Source: Martinezella rhizogenes
Lineage (GTDB): Bacteria > Pseudomonadota > Alphaproteobacteria > Rhizobiales > Rhizobiaceae
Assembly (NCBI RefSeq): GCF_007002745.1
Contig: NZ_SGNY01000007.1
Location: 124,001 to 188,000 of the forward strand
DNA length: 64,000 nucleotides
Direction of reading: 5' to 3'
The translations under genes were made by a program, and so were the position numbers. Positions within the stretch are counted from its first letter, which is position 1, and every line of letters starts with the position of its first letter. Of the stretch, positions 15,661 to 25,400 are shown piece by piece. The notes under the pieces were generated by a model. The model made no database searches and was not told the DNA's origin. It saw only the letters and a program-made list of their open reading frames with translations.

Positions 15661-18636
15661 CTATTCGGCCGCCACCGTTCCGCCCGCATGGGCCAATTCG
15701 ACAGCCGAGATGATCTGCTGTTCATCATAGGGCTTGGTCAGCAGTACCGCATTTTCCGGCGCACCTTCGGGCAGATGGCTATCACCCGTCGCAAAAACCA
15801 CGGCCAGGCCTGGTTTGCGGTGCAGGGCCTCCACCGCCAGTTCGCCACCCTTCATGTCTGGCAGGCCGATATCTGTGACGAGAACGTCAATATGTTCCGC
15901 CTCGACCACCTTCAGCGCCTGTGCCGCATTTCCGGCCTCAATGACGATAAAGCCACTATCGGACAGCATCTCCAACGAATTCATGCGGATCAATTCGTCG
16001 TCCTCGACCAGAAGGACGCGTATCGCGCTGTTTTTATTTTTCGAGGGTCGCGCAGCTTCGGCTGGCTTTGAATGACCCGATGCAGATGCCGCCCGTGCCT
16101 TTGACGACGAAACCTGTTTGCGATTGGCGATGACGTGGCGAATGCGCCGCGCCAGCGCTTCGCGCGTATAGGGCTTGGAGAGAAGTTCCACCCCGGCATC
16201 CAGCTTGCCACCATGCACGATGGAATTTTCCGTATAACCCGAGGTAAAGAGAACGGCGAGATTGGGCAGTCGTTCCTGTGCGCGGCGCGCCATTTCCCGG
16301 CTTTTCAAAGGCCCCGGCATCACCACATCGGTGAAGATGACATCGATCGGGATGCCACTTTCCACCACCGTCAGACCCGCCTGCGCATCGCGGGCGGTGA
16401 GTACGCGGTAACCGAGATCGCTCAGCGTCTCGACAACCGTGCTGCGCACCTCTTCGTCATCCTCAACGACAAGGATGGTTTCCGTTCCGCCCTCGACGGG
16501 ACCGGTATGCACCACCACTTCACGGTCTTCGTCGGCAGCCGAGCGCGGCAGATACATCTTGACCGTCGTGCCCTGCCCCAGCTCACTGTAGATATTGACG
16601 TGGCCACTGGACTGTTTCGCAAAACCATAGACCATCGAGAGGCCAAGGCCAGTGCCCTTGCCCTCCGGTTTGGTGGAAAAGAACGGCTCGAAGACCTTTT
16701 CCAGAATTTCCGGCGACATGCCGGAGCCGGTGTCGGTGACGGCGAGCATGACATATTGACCCGCCGAAACCTCCGAATGTTTGCGGGCATAATCACGATC
16801 GAGAACCGCATTGCCGACCTCGATCGTCAGCTTGCCGTGCCCTTCCATGGCATCGCGCGCATTGATCGCCAGGTTGAGCAGCGCATTTTCCACCTGGTTG
16901 GGGTCGGCATAGGTGTTCCACAGACCACCGGAGGTGATGACCTCCACCTCGATCGCCTCGCCGAGTGAACGACGCAGCAGATCATCCATGCCAGTGACAA
17001 AACGGGCGATGTTGATGACACGCGGTTCCAGCGCCTGACGCCGCCCGAAGGCCAGAAGCTGGCTGGCGAGCTTTGCGCCACGATGGACGCCGGCAAGCGC
17101 GTTTTCCAGCCGCCGCTCGGCCCGCTCATTGCCAATCACATCTTTCGACAGCAATTGCAGATTGCCCGCAATCACCTGAAGCAGATTGTTGAAATCATGC
17201 GCCACGCCGCCGGTCAGCTGGCCGATGGACTCCATTTTCTGCGCCTGCTGCAAGGCTCTTTCGGTCTGGCGACGTTCGGCCATTTCCGTTTCGACGCGGG
17301 CTTCGAGGCCTTCGTTCAACTGGCGAAGCTGCTCTTCCGCCCGGATGCGATGGCGTATCTCGCGCTCGAGATTGCTGGCATGTTCCTTGAGCGTATTTTC
17401 CGCCCGCCGCTGTTCGGTAATATCGGTGTGGACACCCACCCATTCGGCAATGGCGCCGGCCTTGTCGAAAATCGGCACGCCGCGGATCGCAAAGGTGCGG
17501 TAGACGCCGTCATGACGGCGCACGCGATGTTCCCACACATAGGTGTCCCTGGCGGAAACCGCCTTTTTCCAGCTTTCGAGCGAATGTTCGCGGTCGTCAG
17601 GATGAACCGCCTCAACCCAGCCGGCACCCTGATATTCCTCGAAGCTCTGGCCGGTCAGCGCGCCCCAGGCGGGCTGCTCCCCCAGCATCCTGCCATCGGC
17701 GCTATTGGTCCACAACACGCCATGCACGGCATCCACCGCCGCACGGAAGCGGTTGTTGCTGAGCAGGATTTCCTGCTCGGACCGCTTGCGGTCCTCGATA
17801 TCAATGATCAGTACATAGATGCCGTCGATCGAGCCATCGGCGATGTAGCGCGGAATATAACGGATTTCAGCGGCGCGGGTGGTGCCGTCCGGCCTGCGGA
17901 TCGAGGTATCGGAAACGATCTTTTCACCGGCAAGCGCCCGGTCGAGATAGGCCCGTCGCGCCTCGAAAAACGCCTCGCCGACGATTTCGGGAACGCTGCG
18001 GCCAATCACCTCGTCGGCGCTGCGGCCGAACCATTCCAGATAACCGTCATTGGCGAATTTATAGACATAATCGCGATCGACATATCCCACCAGGATCGGC
18101 AGGGCGTTGGTAAGCCGGCTCAGTTCCTTGCGGCTCTGCTCCAGCGCCTCCACCGCCTTCACCTTGTCGGTGTTTTCAAGCACGGTGCATAAAACACCGT
18201 CCACCGACCCGCCCTCATTATAGATCGGCGTGTAAAACAGGTCGAAGATGACCTCTTCCGGCAGACCATTGCGCATCAGCGTCATTGGCTGGTCACGATA
18301 GGCCATGACCTCGCCGCGAAAGCCGGCTTCCAGAATGCGGCTGTTCCAGTCCCATATTTCCGGCCAGATGCCAGGCACGGTTTGTCCCAGCGCCCGAGGG
18401 TGATAGTTGCCTGCGATCTCCGCATAACCATCATTATAGATCATCACATGATCCGCACCCCACATCAGCACCTGCGGAATGGGAGAATTGACGACGGAAT
18501 TGGCTTTTTGCCTCAGATTTTGCGGCCAGTCGCAGATAGGCCCGAGCGATGTCTTCGACCAGTCGAAGCGGCGCACAAGTTCGCCCGTTTCACCGCCACC
18601 GATCGGCCATACCGGGGCAGCACGAAGATTGGTCAT
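15661..18636 (-). CDS. PAS-PAS-PAS hybrid histidine kinase with two receiver domains
   Basis: A 991-residue soluble sensor without clear membrane segments. In order: three PAS-type domains (about 25-165, 172-290, 295-415), a coiled-coil stretch (about 420-475), a HisKA domain with H480 in [12 protein letters not shown], an HATPase_c domain (about 575-690), and two C-terminal receivers with phospho-acceptors D770 (FTDVVMPG) and D922 (VTDIGLPD). The HDFNN form of the H box is typical of the alphaproteobacterial PAS/ATPase group. It probably senses an internal signal and feeds a phosphorelay, but no output protein is encoded next to it, so pathway and signal are unknown. Divergent from the betaine transporter operon. 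Confidence 0.88.
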   Translation of the reverse strand: MTNLRAAPVWPIGGGETGELVRRFDWSKTSLGPICDWPQNLRQKANSVVNSPIPQVLMWGADHVMIYNDGYAEIAGNYHPRALGQTVPGIWPEIWDWNSRILEAGFRGEVMAYRDQPMTLMRNGLPEEVIFDLFYTPIYNEGGSVDGVLCTVLENTDKVKAVEALEQSRKELSRLTNALPILVGYVDRDYVYKFANDGYLEWFGRSADEVIGRSVPEIVGEAFFEARRAYLDRALAGEKIVSDTSIRRPDGTTRAAEIRYIPRYIADGSIDGIYVLIIDIEDRKRSEQEILLSNNRFRAAVDAVHGVLWTNSADGRMLGEQPAWGALTGQSFEEYQGAGWVEAVHPDDREHSLESWKKAVSARDTYVWEHRVRRHDGVYRTFAIRGVPIFDKAGAIAEWVGVHTDITEQRRAENTLKEHASNLEREIRHRIRAEEQLRQLNEGLEARVETEMAERRQTERALQQAQKMESIGQLTGGVAHDFNNLLQVIAGNLQLLSKDVIGNERAERRLENALAGVHRGAKLASQLLAFGRRQALEPRVINIARFVTGMDDLLRRSLGEAIEVEVITSGGLWNTYADPNQVENALLNLAINARDAMEGHGKLTIEVGNAVLDRDYARKHSEVSAGQYVMLAVTDTGSGMSPEILEKVFEPFFSTKPEGKGTGLGLSMVYGFAKQSSGHVNIYSELGQGTTVKMYLPRSAADEDREVVVHTGPVEGGTETILVVEDDEEVRSTVVETLSDLGYRVLTARDAQAGLTVVESGIPIDVIFTDVVMPGPLKSREMARRAQERLPNLAVLFTSGYTENSIVHGGKLDAGVELLSKPYTREALARRIRHVIANRKQVSSSKARAASASGHSKPAEAARPSKNKNSAIRVLLVEDDELIRMNSLEMLSDSGFIVIEAGNAAQALKVVEAEHIDVLVTDIGLPDMKGGELAVEALHRKPGLAVVFATGDSHLPEGAPENAVLLTKPYDEQQIISAVELAHAGGTVAAE

Positions 18637-19010
18637 TCACATCACCACAAAAACCGAGAGGAAATCTCCCGTAATACAGAACCGGATAAAAGTCCAAGAA
18701 AACAAAAACTTCCATTTATTGTTCCCGGCTTTTCGAAATTTCGGAAAAGTTCCATTTTTTTACAGGACGTCAGCCGGTGCATCCGGCAAGGCTGCGGAAC
18801 ATCGCCGCCCGATGTCGCAAATTTTGCACCTGCACCCGCCGCAGCAGGCAATTGCCGCGCAATTGATTGACAATTGCCATCCTCAATACGCCAGAAATTG
18901 CCGCAAACGGGATGGCAACAGAGCAATTATTAACGCTCAATACGCGTGCTGACGGTCGCGGTGCCGTTTGCACGCGGGTCTTCGCCACACCGCGACCAGA
19001 GGGAACAACA
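18637..19010. other. Divergent intergenic region between hybrid kinase and proX-like gene
   Basis: A 374-base non-coding gap that must hold promoters in both directions. The left half is AT-rich (18650-18770). The right half contains three CAATTG motifs at exact 11-base steps (described separately) and a direct repeat CTCAATACGC at about 18881 and 18937. No convincing gene is visible; a frame that runs upstream from the proX-like start lacks a ribosome binding site. Confidence 0.6.
18849..18876. promoter_or_regulatory. Three CAATTG motifs at 11-base spacing
   Basis: CAATTG occurs at 18849-18854, 18860-18865 and 18871-18876, so the three copies lie exactly 11 bases apart, one helical turn each. 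They lie 135-162 bases before the start of the betaine-type binding protein. In-phase palindromic hexamers suggest a cooperative binding site. The regulator is unknown. Confidence 0.45.
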
Positions 19011-20009
19011 ATGAAAATACTTTTGGGTGCCACAATACTTTCCGCCGGCTTCGCCTTTTCAGGCGGCGTAGCCTTTGCCGCCGACTGTGGAAACGTGACC
19101 ATTGCCAGCATGAACTGGCAATCCGCCGAAGTCGCCGCCAATCTCGATAAATTCATTCTTGAAAATGGCTATGGATGTTCCGCCGAAATCGTCACCGGCG
19201 ACACCGTACCAACCCTGACCTCCATGGCCGAAAAGGGCCAGCCGGACATCGCCCCCGAAGCCTGGGTCAGCCTGCAGCCGGAAATCGTCAAGCAGGGGCT
19301 GGAAGGCGGCAAGGTTGTCGCAGCCGCCAAGATCCTGTCGGATGGCGCCGTTCAGGGCTGGTGGATTCCGAAATATCTGGCCGACGCCAATCCCGATCTC
19401 AAGACCATTCCAGACCTCTTCAAGCATCCCGAACTCTTCCCCTCCCCCGAGGACAAGGCAAAGGGCGCCGTCTATAACGGCCCGCAGGGTTGGGGCGGCA
19501 CGGTTGTCACCGCGCAATTGTTCAAGGCGTTCGGTGGTGAAAAGGCCGGCTTCACCCTCATCGATACGGGTTCTGCCGCCGGTCTCGACGGCTCCATCGC
19601 CAAGGCTTACGAAGCCAAGCAGCCATGGGTCGGTTATTATTGGGCGCCAACCTCGCTGCTCGGCAAATATGAGATGGTGAAGCTGGGTTTCGGCACGGAA
19701 TATGACGCGGCCGAATGGAAACGCTGCACTTCGATTGCCGATTGTGCAGACCCCAAGCCGAACGCCTGGCAGGTGGACGATGTCCAGACGCTGGTCAGCA
19801 AGACTTTTGCCGACCGTGCCGGCCCGGCCATGGACTATCTGAACAAGCGCGCCTGGACCAACGCTACCGTCAACAAGCTGATTGCCTGGATGACCGACAA
19901 TCAGGCGACCGGCGAAGATGGTGCCAAGCAATTCCTGAAGGAAAACGAAGCGCTCTGGACGGGCTGGGTGTCTCCTGAAGTCGCACAAAAGGTCAAGGCC
20001 GCCCTTTAA
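19011..20009 (+). CDS. Glycine betaine/proline-type ABC transporter substrate-binding protein
   Basis: A 332-residue periplasmic binding protein of the OpuAC/ProX family with a Sec signal peptide (cleavage near AFAADCG, about residue 24). The family's features include WVGYYWAPTSLLGKYEMVKL and the aromatic WWIPKYLAD. It should bind glycine betaine, proline betaine, choline or a related quaternary amine and deliver it to the permease downstream. I start at ATG 19011, where the signal peptide begins and a GAGGGA box lies upstream. Exact ligand cannot be read from sequence; the rhizobial Prb and Cho systems are alternatives. Confidence 0.88.
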   Translation: MKILLGATILSAGFAFSGGVAFAADCGNVTIASMNWQSAEVAANLDKFILENGYGCSAEIVTGDTVPTLTSMAEKGQPDIAPEAWVSLQPEIVKQGLEGGKVVAAAKILSDGAVQGWWIPKYLADANPDLKTIPDLFKHPELFPSPEDKAKGAVYNGPQGWGGTVVTAQLFKAFGGEKAGFTLIDTGSAAGLDGSIAKAYEAKQPWVGYYWAPTSLLGKYEMVKLGFGTEYDAAEWKRCTSIADCADPKPNAWQVDDVQTLVSKTFADRAGPAMDYLNKRAWTNATVNKLIAWMTDNQATGEDGAKQFLKENEALWTGWVSPEVAQKVKAAL

Positions 20010-20037
20010 GGTCGGCCCGGCATATCTGCCCGGCAAC

Positions 20038-20061
20038 CGGCGTCCGCCAGAGGCGGCGCCG
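20038..20061 (+). other. Stable hairpin between binding-protein and permease genes
   Basis: CCGGCGTCCGCC folds on GGCGGCGCCG with a three-base loop (AGA) and one bulged T, 28 bases after the binding-protein stop. There is no T run. Such hairpins often protect the upstream mRNA and allow more binding protein than permease to be made; that role is inferred. The 228-base gap up to the permease holds nothing else I can identify. Confidence 0.5.
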
Positions 20062-20237
20062 AACCACATCGATGACTGAAAACCAGCCGGTTCTCAAAAA
20101 AGCACGATGCGCCGGTTCCACAGGAATAGAGCGTCCCGCCTGGCGTCACCGACGATGCGGGCAGCGCTCTGGCGATTTTACTCCCGGAGCGCAGAGGATA
20201 TTGATCCCCGCCTCCGGTTCGTCATGGAGAACAGGAT

Positions 20238-21125
20238 ATGGAATGGCTTTTCAAATTTCCGGCCATGAATGACGATGCCCTGCGTGCGCTGAAAAAAGTC
20301 ATCGACGAGGGGTTCCGGGCATTTACCCGAACCTATGGCAGCGCAATAGAGGGGCTATTTACGCCCCTTCAGAGCTTCCTCATCTGGGCGGAAAGGCTTT
20401 TGATCGGCGCACCCTGGCCGGTCGTTATTCTTATTGTCGGCGTGCTCGCTTGGTTCGCCAGCCGCAGCGCCACCATTGTTGCCCTCTGTTGCGGCATTCT
20501 CTTCGCCATCGGCTGGTTCGGCATGTGGGAAGATACGATGAAGACGATTTCGATGATCTTCGTCTGCGCCGTGCTGTCCATCGTCATCGGCCTGCCGATC
20601 GGCATCGCCATGGCGCGCTCCAACCGCCTGCAGAACGTGGTCAATCCCGTTCTTGACGTGATGCAGACGATGCCGAGTTTCGTCTATCTCATTCCCGTCG
20701 TCATGCTGCTCGGCATCGGCCGCGTGCCCGGTGTCATCGCCGTCGTGATCTACGCCATTCCGCCGATGATCCGGCTCACCAATCTCGGCATCCGCATGGT
20801 CGATCGTGACGTGCTGGAGGCGGCGGACGCTTTCGGTTCTTCGAAGCGCCAGAAGCTTTTCAAGGTGCAGCTGCCGCTGGCGCTGCCCACCATCATGGCC
20901 GGTATCAACCAGACCATCATGATGGCGCTTGCCATGGTCGTCATCGCCTCCATGATCGGCGTGCAGGGCCTCGGCCAGCCGGTGCTGAAGGCCATCGCCA
21001 ACCAGTATTTCACGCTCGGCGTATTCAACGGGCTTGCCATTGTCGGCATCGCCATCATCTTCGACCGCATCAGCCAGGCCTATGGCCTTCGCCTGCAAAA
21101 ACACCGGGAAGTGGCGCATGGCTAG
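20238..21125 (+). CDS. Glycine betaine/proline-type ABC transporter permease (ProW-like)
   Basis: A 295-residue inner-membrane permease of the BPD_transp_1 family with about 6-7 hydrophobic segments. The EAA loop that contacts the ATPase is visible (EAADAFGSSKRQKLFKVQLPLALPTIMAG). The N terminus resembles ProW (FTRTYGSAIEGLFTPLQSFLIWAERLLIGAPW). It works with the binding protein upstream and the ATPase downstream, whose start it overlaps by eight bases. The ATG is preceded by GAACAGGAT. Confidence 0.9.
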   Translation: MEWLFKFPAMNDDALRALKKVIDEGFRAFTRTYGSAIEGLFTPLQSFLIWAERLLIGAPWPVVILIVGVLAWFASRSATIVALCCGILFAIGWFGMWEDTMKTISMIFVCAVLSIVIGLPIGIAMARSNRLQNVVNPVLDVMQTMPSFVYLIPVVMLLGIGRVPGVIAVVIYAIPPMIRLTNLGIRMVDRDVLEAADAFGSSKRQKLFKVQLPLALPTIMAGINQTIMMALAMVVIASMIGVQGLGQPVLKAIANQYFTLGVFNGLAIVGIAIIFDRISQAYGLRLQKHREVAHG

Positions 21126-22179
21126 TCAATCGATCGAAATTCGCAGCCTCTACAAGATTTTCGGCTCCAAGGCGGCAGATTTTGTCGAACCCGTCAAAGC
21201 CGGCATGTCCAAGGCGGAACTCAACGCCAAACATGGCCATGTGCTCGGCCTGCGTGATATCAACATCACCATGCCGGGCGGACAGATCACCGTCATCATG
21301 GGCCTTTCCGGCTCCGGCAAATCGACGCTGATCCGCCACGTCAACCGGCTGATCGACCCGACAGCCGGCGAAATCCTCTACGGCGGAACCGATGTCTGTC
21401 GCCTGAACGAAGCGGAACTCCTGGAATTCCGCCGCCACAAGACGGCGATGGTGTTCCAGAAATTCGGCCTCCTGCCACATCGCAACGTGCTGCAGAATGT
21501 CGTCTACGGTCTTGAAGTGCAGGGCATCGACAAGCGCGAGCGGGAAGAGCGGGCCGAAGTCTGGATCCGGCGCGTGGGGCTGGAGGGATTTTCCAGCCAT
21601 TATCCGAACCAGCTTTCCGGCGGCATGCAGCAGCGTGTGGGTCTCGCCCGGGCGCTGACCAACAATGCCGAAATTCTGCTGATGGACGAAGCCTATTCGG
21701 CGCTCGATCCGCTCATTCGCGTCGACATGCAGACGGTACTGCTGGAGTTGCAGAAGGAATTGAAGAAAACCGTGGTCTTCATCACCCACGATCTCGATGA
21801 GGCGCTGCGGCTGGGAGACAAGATCGCCATTCTGCGTGACGGCGAAATCATCCAGCAGGGCACGGCGGCCGAAATCGTCATGTCGCCGGCCGACAGCTAT
21901 ATCGAGGCCTTCGTGGAAGAGGTCAATCGCGGCCGGGTCATCCGCCTCGGCGCCATTGTCCAGCCGGAATTTTCCGGCCAGTCGCGGCTTCAGCTCGATG
22001 CGGACATGACGGTTGAAGAAGGCCTACGCGCCCTCGTGCGGGAAAATGTCGGCAGCGCTGTGGTCGTGGGGGAAAACGGCAAGGTGCTTGGCTCCGTTAC
22101 CACGGATGCCATCATGCGCTGCCTTGTCAGGACTGCCTCTGGCGAGGAAGCGGGGATGGCGGAACGGCTGTCAGGCTGA
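21118..22179 (+). CDS. Glycine betaine/proline-type ABC transporter ATPase (ProV-like)
   Basis: A 353-residue ABC ATPase of the quaternary-amine uptake family. Walker A is GLSGSGKST (K68), the signature is NQLSGGMQQRVGLARAL, Walker B is ILLMDEAYSALDPL, and the switch His is in FITHDLDEA. A CBS-like C-terminal extension (about residues 285-350) is present, as in OpuAA/ProV where it senses ionic strength. The ATG overlaps the permease gene. The stop overlaps that of the convergent flavoprotein gene by nine bases. Confidence 0.92.
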   Translation: MASQSIEIRSLYKIFGSKAADFVEPVKAGMSKAELNAKHGHVLGLRDINITMPGGQITVIMGLSGSGKSTLIRHVNRLIDPTAGEILYGGTDVCRLNEAELLEFRRHKTAMVFQKFGLLPHRNVLQNVVYGLEVQGIDKREREERAEVWIRRVGLEGFSSHYPNQLSGGMQQRVGLARALTNNAEILLMDEAYSALDPLIRVDMQTVLLELQKELKKTVVFITHDLDEALRLGDKIAILRDGEIIQQGTAAEIVMSPADSYIEAFVEEVNRGRVIRLGAIVQPEFSGQSRLQLDADMTVEEGLRALVRENVGSAVVVGENGKVLGSVTTDAIMRCLVRTASGEEAGMAERLSG

Positions 22180-23415
22180 GCTTTCAAGCCACCTGGCCAT
22201 TCCGTTCGCCGCCGCCTTGCCGGTGGCGAAACAGGCGGTCAGCAGATAACCGCCGGTCGGCGCTTCCCAATCCAGCATTTCCCCGGCAGCAAATATGCCG
22301 GGGAGCTTTTGCAGCATGTAGTTTGCATCGAGGCCACCCCAGGCGATACCGCCTGCCGATGAAATCGCCTCGGCGATCGGCCTAGGTCTCAGAAGCGGTA
22401 TTTCCGCATGTTTCATTCTCGCTGCGACGAAATCATCCGGCATGGCCGCTATATCGGGAAAGATGTCCCGCAGCAGCCCGACCTTGACGGCGGAGAGACC
22501 AGCCGCCTTGCGCATGCGGTTTGCAAAACTCTCCTTCCGTCCGAGCTTCGCCAGATCCCGGCTAAGGCGTTCCACCGTGCGTCCGGGGGCAAGATCAACG
22601 GTGAGCGAGGCCTTGCCCGCCTGTTCCAGCCGGTCCCGCAGGGCGGCGGAATGGGCATAAACCACGCTACCCTCAATGCCGTGTTTCGTGATCACGAACT
22701 CGCCCTGAAATGCTCCGGCCGGTGAAATGGTTATGGTGGATTTCACCGCCTCACCGGCAAAACGCTGGCGGAAGACATCGCTCCATTCAACGTCGAATCC
22801 GCAATTGGCGGGACGGAACGGAGAAAACGCCACGCCTTTGGCCACCAGCGCCGGAACCCATGCGGCATCGGACCCAAGACGCGGCCAGCTTGCGCCGCCC
22901 AGCGCCAGAAGCACGGCATCGGCCTTAACTTCAACCGCGCCTGCCGACGTCTCAAAAACCAGTTGATCGCCGGAAAAGCCTGTCCAGCGATGCCGTGTCC
23001 TGATGGTAACTCCTTGCGCTTCCAGCCGGGCGAGCCAGGCGCGCAGCAACGGCGAGGCTTTCATGGCCTTTGGGAACACCCGGCCCGATGTGCCGACAAA
23101 AGTCTCCTGCCCCAACCCATGCGCCCAGTCACGCAGCATGCCAGGCGTGAAATCATCGAGAGCGGCGCGCAGCGCCGGTTCGGCATCGCCAAAACGATGG
23201 CGGAAACTGTCGTAATCTTCGGCATGGGTGATGTTGAGGCCGGATTTTCCAGCCATCAGCAATTTACGCGCCACGGTTGGCATCGCCTCGAACACTGTCA
23301 CGGTGTGGCCTGCGGCCGAGAGCATTTCGGCCGCCATCAGCCCCGCCGGCCCACCGCCAACAATCGCGACCTGCCTCGCCTTTGCCAAAACCCTCTCCAT
23401 CACCATCTTCGCCAT
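22171..23415 (-). CDS. FAD-dependent oxidoreductase of the HI0933/YhiN-like family
   Basis: A flavoprotein of about 414 residues. The FAD-binding motif AIVGGGPAGLMAAEML is at the N terminus, ATP-independent family motifs such as KLLMAGKSGLNITHAE and LLALGGASWPRLGSD follow, and the C-terminal second nucleotide contact is GIFAAGEMLDWEAPTGGYLLTACFATG. This is the YhiN/HI0933-like branch named TIGR03862 in annotation. Its substrate is not known. The open frame extends into the next gene, so I use the ATG at 23413-23415; ATGs at 23406 and 23400 are equally possible. Divergent from the yigZ-like gene. Confidence 0.85.
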   Translation of the reverse strand: MAKMVMERVLAKARQVAIVGGGPAGLMAAEMLSAAGHTVTVFEAMPTVARKLLMAGKSGLNITHAEDYDSFRHRFGDAEPALRAALDDFTPGMLRDWAHGLGQETFVGTSGRVFPKAMKASPLLRAWLARLEAQGVTIRTRHRWTGFSGDQLVFETSAGAVEVKADAVLLALGGASWPRLGSDAAWVPALVAKGVAFSPFRPANCGFDVEWSDVFRQRFAGEAVKSTITISPAGAFQGEFVITKHGIEGSVVYAHSAALRDRLEQAGKASLTVDLAPGRTVERLSRDLAKLGRKESFANRMRKAAGLSAVKVGLLRDIFPDIAAMPDDFVAARMKHAEIPLLRPRPIAEAISSAGGIAWGGLDANYMLQKLPGIFAAGEMLDWEAPTGGYLLTACFATGKAAANGMARWLESSA

Positions 23416-23467
23416 TGAGAGCCTTATACCGATTTCCGTATGTGAATATATGCGATATTGAACCGCC

Positions 23468-24055
23468 ATGTTCACGCTCGACCACCCCGTTACCTTTTCA
23501 CAGGATATCAAGAAAAGCCGCTTCATCGCCTTTGCCGCGCCGATAATCGGCGAGGAAGATGCAAAAAGCTTCCTCGTGGCGCATTCGGACCTTGATGCCA
23601 ACCATAATTGCTGGGCATGGCGCACCGGTCAGACCTATCGTTTCAGCGATGACGGCGAACCCTCGGGAACAGCCGGAAAGCCGATCCTTCAGGCCATTGA
23701 CGGCCAACAGCTGGATAATGTCGCCGTTCTCGTCATCCGCTGGTTCGGCGGCATACTGCTCGGCAGCGGTGGCCTGATGCGCGCCTATGGCGGCACGGCG
23801 GCGGCCTGTCTTCGGCTTGGCGAGACCTCGCCGGTCATCGCCTATGTCAGCGCCACGCTGAGCTGCCCGTTTTCCGATCTGGCGCTCGTGAAATCCCGCC
23901 TTGCCGCCACGCAGAACCTGCGGCTGGAGAGGGAGGATTTCACCGGCACCGGTGCGGATATGCTGCTATCGGTTCCGGCCGGGGAAGCCGAACGGCTCAC
24001 CCGGCTTTTAAGCGACCTGACCAGCGGGCGCGTCAATCTCCACATTCCCGACTAA
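23468..24055 (+). CDS. YigZ/IMPACT family protein
   Basis: A 195-residue protein of the UPF0029/IMPACT family. The N-terminal domain carries the conserved DANHNCWAWRTG, YRFSDDGEPSGTAGKPIL and RWFGGILLGSGGLMRAYG segments, and the C-terminal half is the DUF1949 region. Bacterial YigZ proteins are small two-domain cytoplasmic proteins thought to bind nucleic acid or act in translation control; the precise activity is unresolved. First of three housekeeping genes spaced by 41 and 8 bases. Confidence 0.9.
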   Translation: MFTLDHPVTFSQDIKKSRFIAFAAPIIGEEDAKSFLVAHSDLDANHNCWAWRTGQTYRFSDDGEPSGTAGKPILQAIDGQQLDNVAVLVIRWFGGILLGSGGLMRAYGGTAAACLRLGETSPVIAYVSATLSCPFSDLALVKSRLAATQNLRLEREDFTGTGADMLLSVPAGEAERLTRLLSDLTSGRVNLHIPD

Positions 24056-24096
24056 GCACGCCTGTCCGAATGCGAGATTCGTGCTAAGGAAGCGCC

Positions 24097-24765
24097 ATGT
24101 CATCTGAGCTTTCCAACCCCATTTACAATCCGCCGCTCGAGCCCTGGCTCACCATTGTCCACCGGGATGATGATCTGCTGGTGCTGGACAAGCCGAGCGG
24201 GCTTCTATCCGTGCCCGGGCGTGATCCGGCGCTCTTCGATAGCCTGATGACGCGGGCGCAGAAACAGTTTCCGAAAGCGCTGATGATCAACCGGCTGGAC
24301 AAGGACACATCAGGCATCGTGCTGATGTCGCTGAACCGGCGGGCACACGCGGCAGTCGCCGCCCAGTTCGAGAACCGTGAGACGCGTAAATCCTATGTGG
24401 CCGTCGTCTGGGGTACGGTCGCGGATGAAGCAGGCGAGGTAGATCTGCCGCTGGCAATCGATCCCGATAACAAACCGCGCCACCGCGTGGACCATGAAAA
24501 TGGCAAGCCGGCGCAAAGCCTGTGGCGGGTGCTGGAACGATTGCCGCTTCCGGCAACCCGGCTGGCACTCACGCCTCTTACCGGCCGCACCCACCAGTTG
24601 CGTGTGCATATGAAGGCGCTCGGCCATCCGATCCTCGGCGATGAATTTTATGCCGATGGCGAGGCGCTCGCGGCCGCGCCACGCCTGATGTTGCATGCGC
24701 AGGAGATCGGCTTCCGTCACCCCAATGGCCGCGACGTCACCTATACCGTGCCCTGCCCGTTCTGA
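24097..24765 (+). CDS. RluA-family pseudouridine synthase
   Basis: A 222-residue RluA-type synthase without an S4 domain. The catalytic Asp is D68 in INRLDKDTSGIVLMS, and the C-terminal GRTHQLRVHMKALGHPILGDEFY motif is complete. Length and lack of S4 fit RluA itself, which modifies U746 of 23S rRNA and U32 of some tRNAs, but target cannot be assigned with certainty. The next gene starts eight bases after the stop. Confidence 0.9.
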   Translation: MSSELSNPIYNPPLEPWLTIVHRDDDLLVLDKPSGLLSVPGRDPALFDSLMTRAQKQFPKALMINRLDKDTSGIVLMSLNRRAHAAVAAQFENRETRKSYVAVVWGTVADEAGEVDLPLAIDPDNKPRHRVDHENGKPAQSLWRVLERLPLPATRLALTPLTGRTHQLRVHMKALGHPILGDEFYADGEALAAAPRLMLHAQEIGFRHPNGRDVTYTVPCPF

Positions 24766-24773
24766 GGCCTGCG

Positions 24774-25400
24774 ATGAAAGAACAAGACGAAAGCTTCGTG
24801 GTGGATTTTGTCGGCGGCGCGGTCGGGCACCGTTTCCGCTCCGGCGAGGGGCGCGGGCAGGCCCTGCCCAAAGCCGCCGGTTTTACCAAGGGCCGCACGC
24901 CAAAAATCGTCGATGCCACGGCGGGGCTAGGGCGAGATGCCTTCCTGCTTGCCTCGCTCGGGGCGGAGGTTACCCTCATTGAACGCTCACCGGGCATGCA
25001 CGCCCATCTGGCGGACGGCATTCGCCGCGTATTGGAGGCAGGCGGCGCCTATGCCGAGGCAGCAGCACGCATGACGCTACTGCAGGGCGATTCACGCCAG
25101 CTGTTGCAAGAACTGTCACCCGAGGTGGTGATCGTCGATCCCATGCATCCGCCGCGCCACAACACGGCGCTGGTGAAAAAAGAGATGCGGGTGCTGAGAG
25201 AACTGGTGGGTTCCGATCCCGATCAGGTGGAACTGATGGAGGCGGCGCTTGAACATGCAACGAAGCGGGTGGTTCTGAAATGGCCGCTGCGCGCCGATCC
25301 GATGCCGGGCATTCGCAAGCCGTCGCATCAGATAATGGGCAAGAATACCCGTTATGATGTCTTCATGATCTTCGGAAAATCTCTCGATCCCGAGGAATGA
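24774..25400 (+). CDS. rsmJ: RsmJ-like 16S rRNA guanine-N2 methyltransferase
   Basis: A 208-residue class I SAM methyltransferase. Motif I is VDATAGLGRDAFLLASLGAEV followed by the acidic LIERSP, and the catalytic site is VIVDPMHPPRHNTALVKKEMRVL, both typical of RsmJ (YhiQ), which methylates G1516 of 16S rRNA. It is shorter than the Escherichia enzyme at the N terminus. It is packed behind the pseudouridine synthase, so the two RNA-modification genes are probably co-transcribed. Its stop abuts that of the small convergent gene. Confidence 0.85.
   Translation: MKEQDESFVVDFVGGAVGHRFRSGEGRGQALPKAAGFTKGRTPKIVDATAGLGRDAFLLASLGAEVTLIERSPGMHAHLADGIRRVLEAGGAYAEAAARMTLLQGDSRQLLQELSPEVVIVDPMHPPRHNTALVKKEMRVLRELVGSDPDQVELMEAALEHATKRVVLKWPLRADPMPGIRKPSHQIMGKNTRYDVFMIFGKSLDPEE

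Noticed and set aside
17083-18192. 369-codon plus-strand frame opposite the hybrid kinase
   Set aside because: Opposes a gene with intact PAS, HisKA, HATPase and receiver motifs; no start signal.
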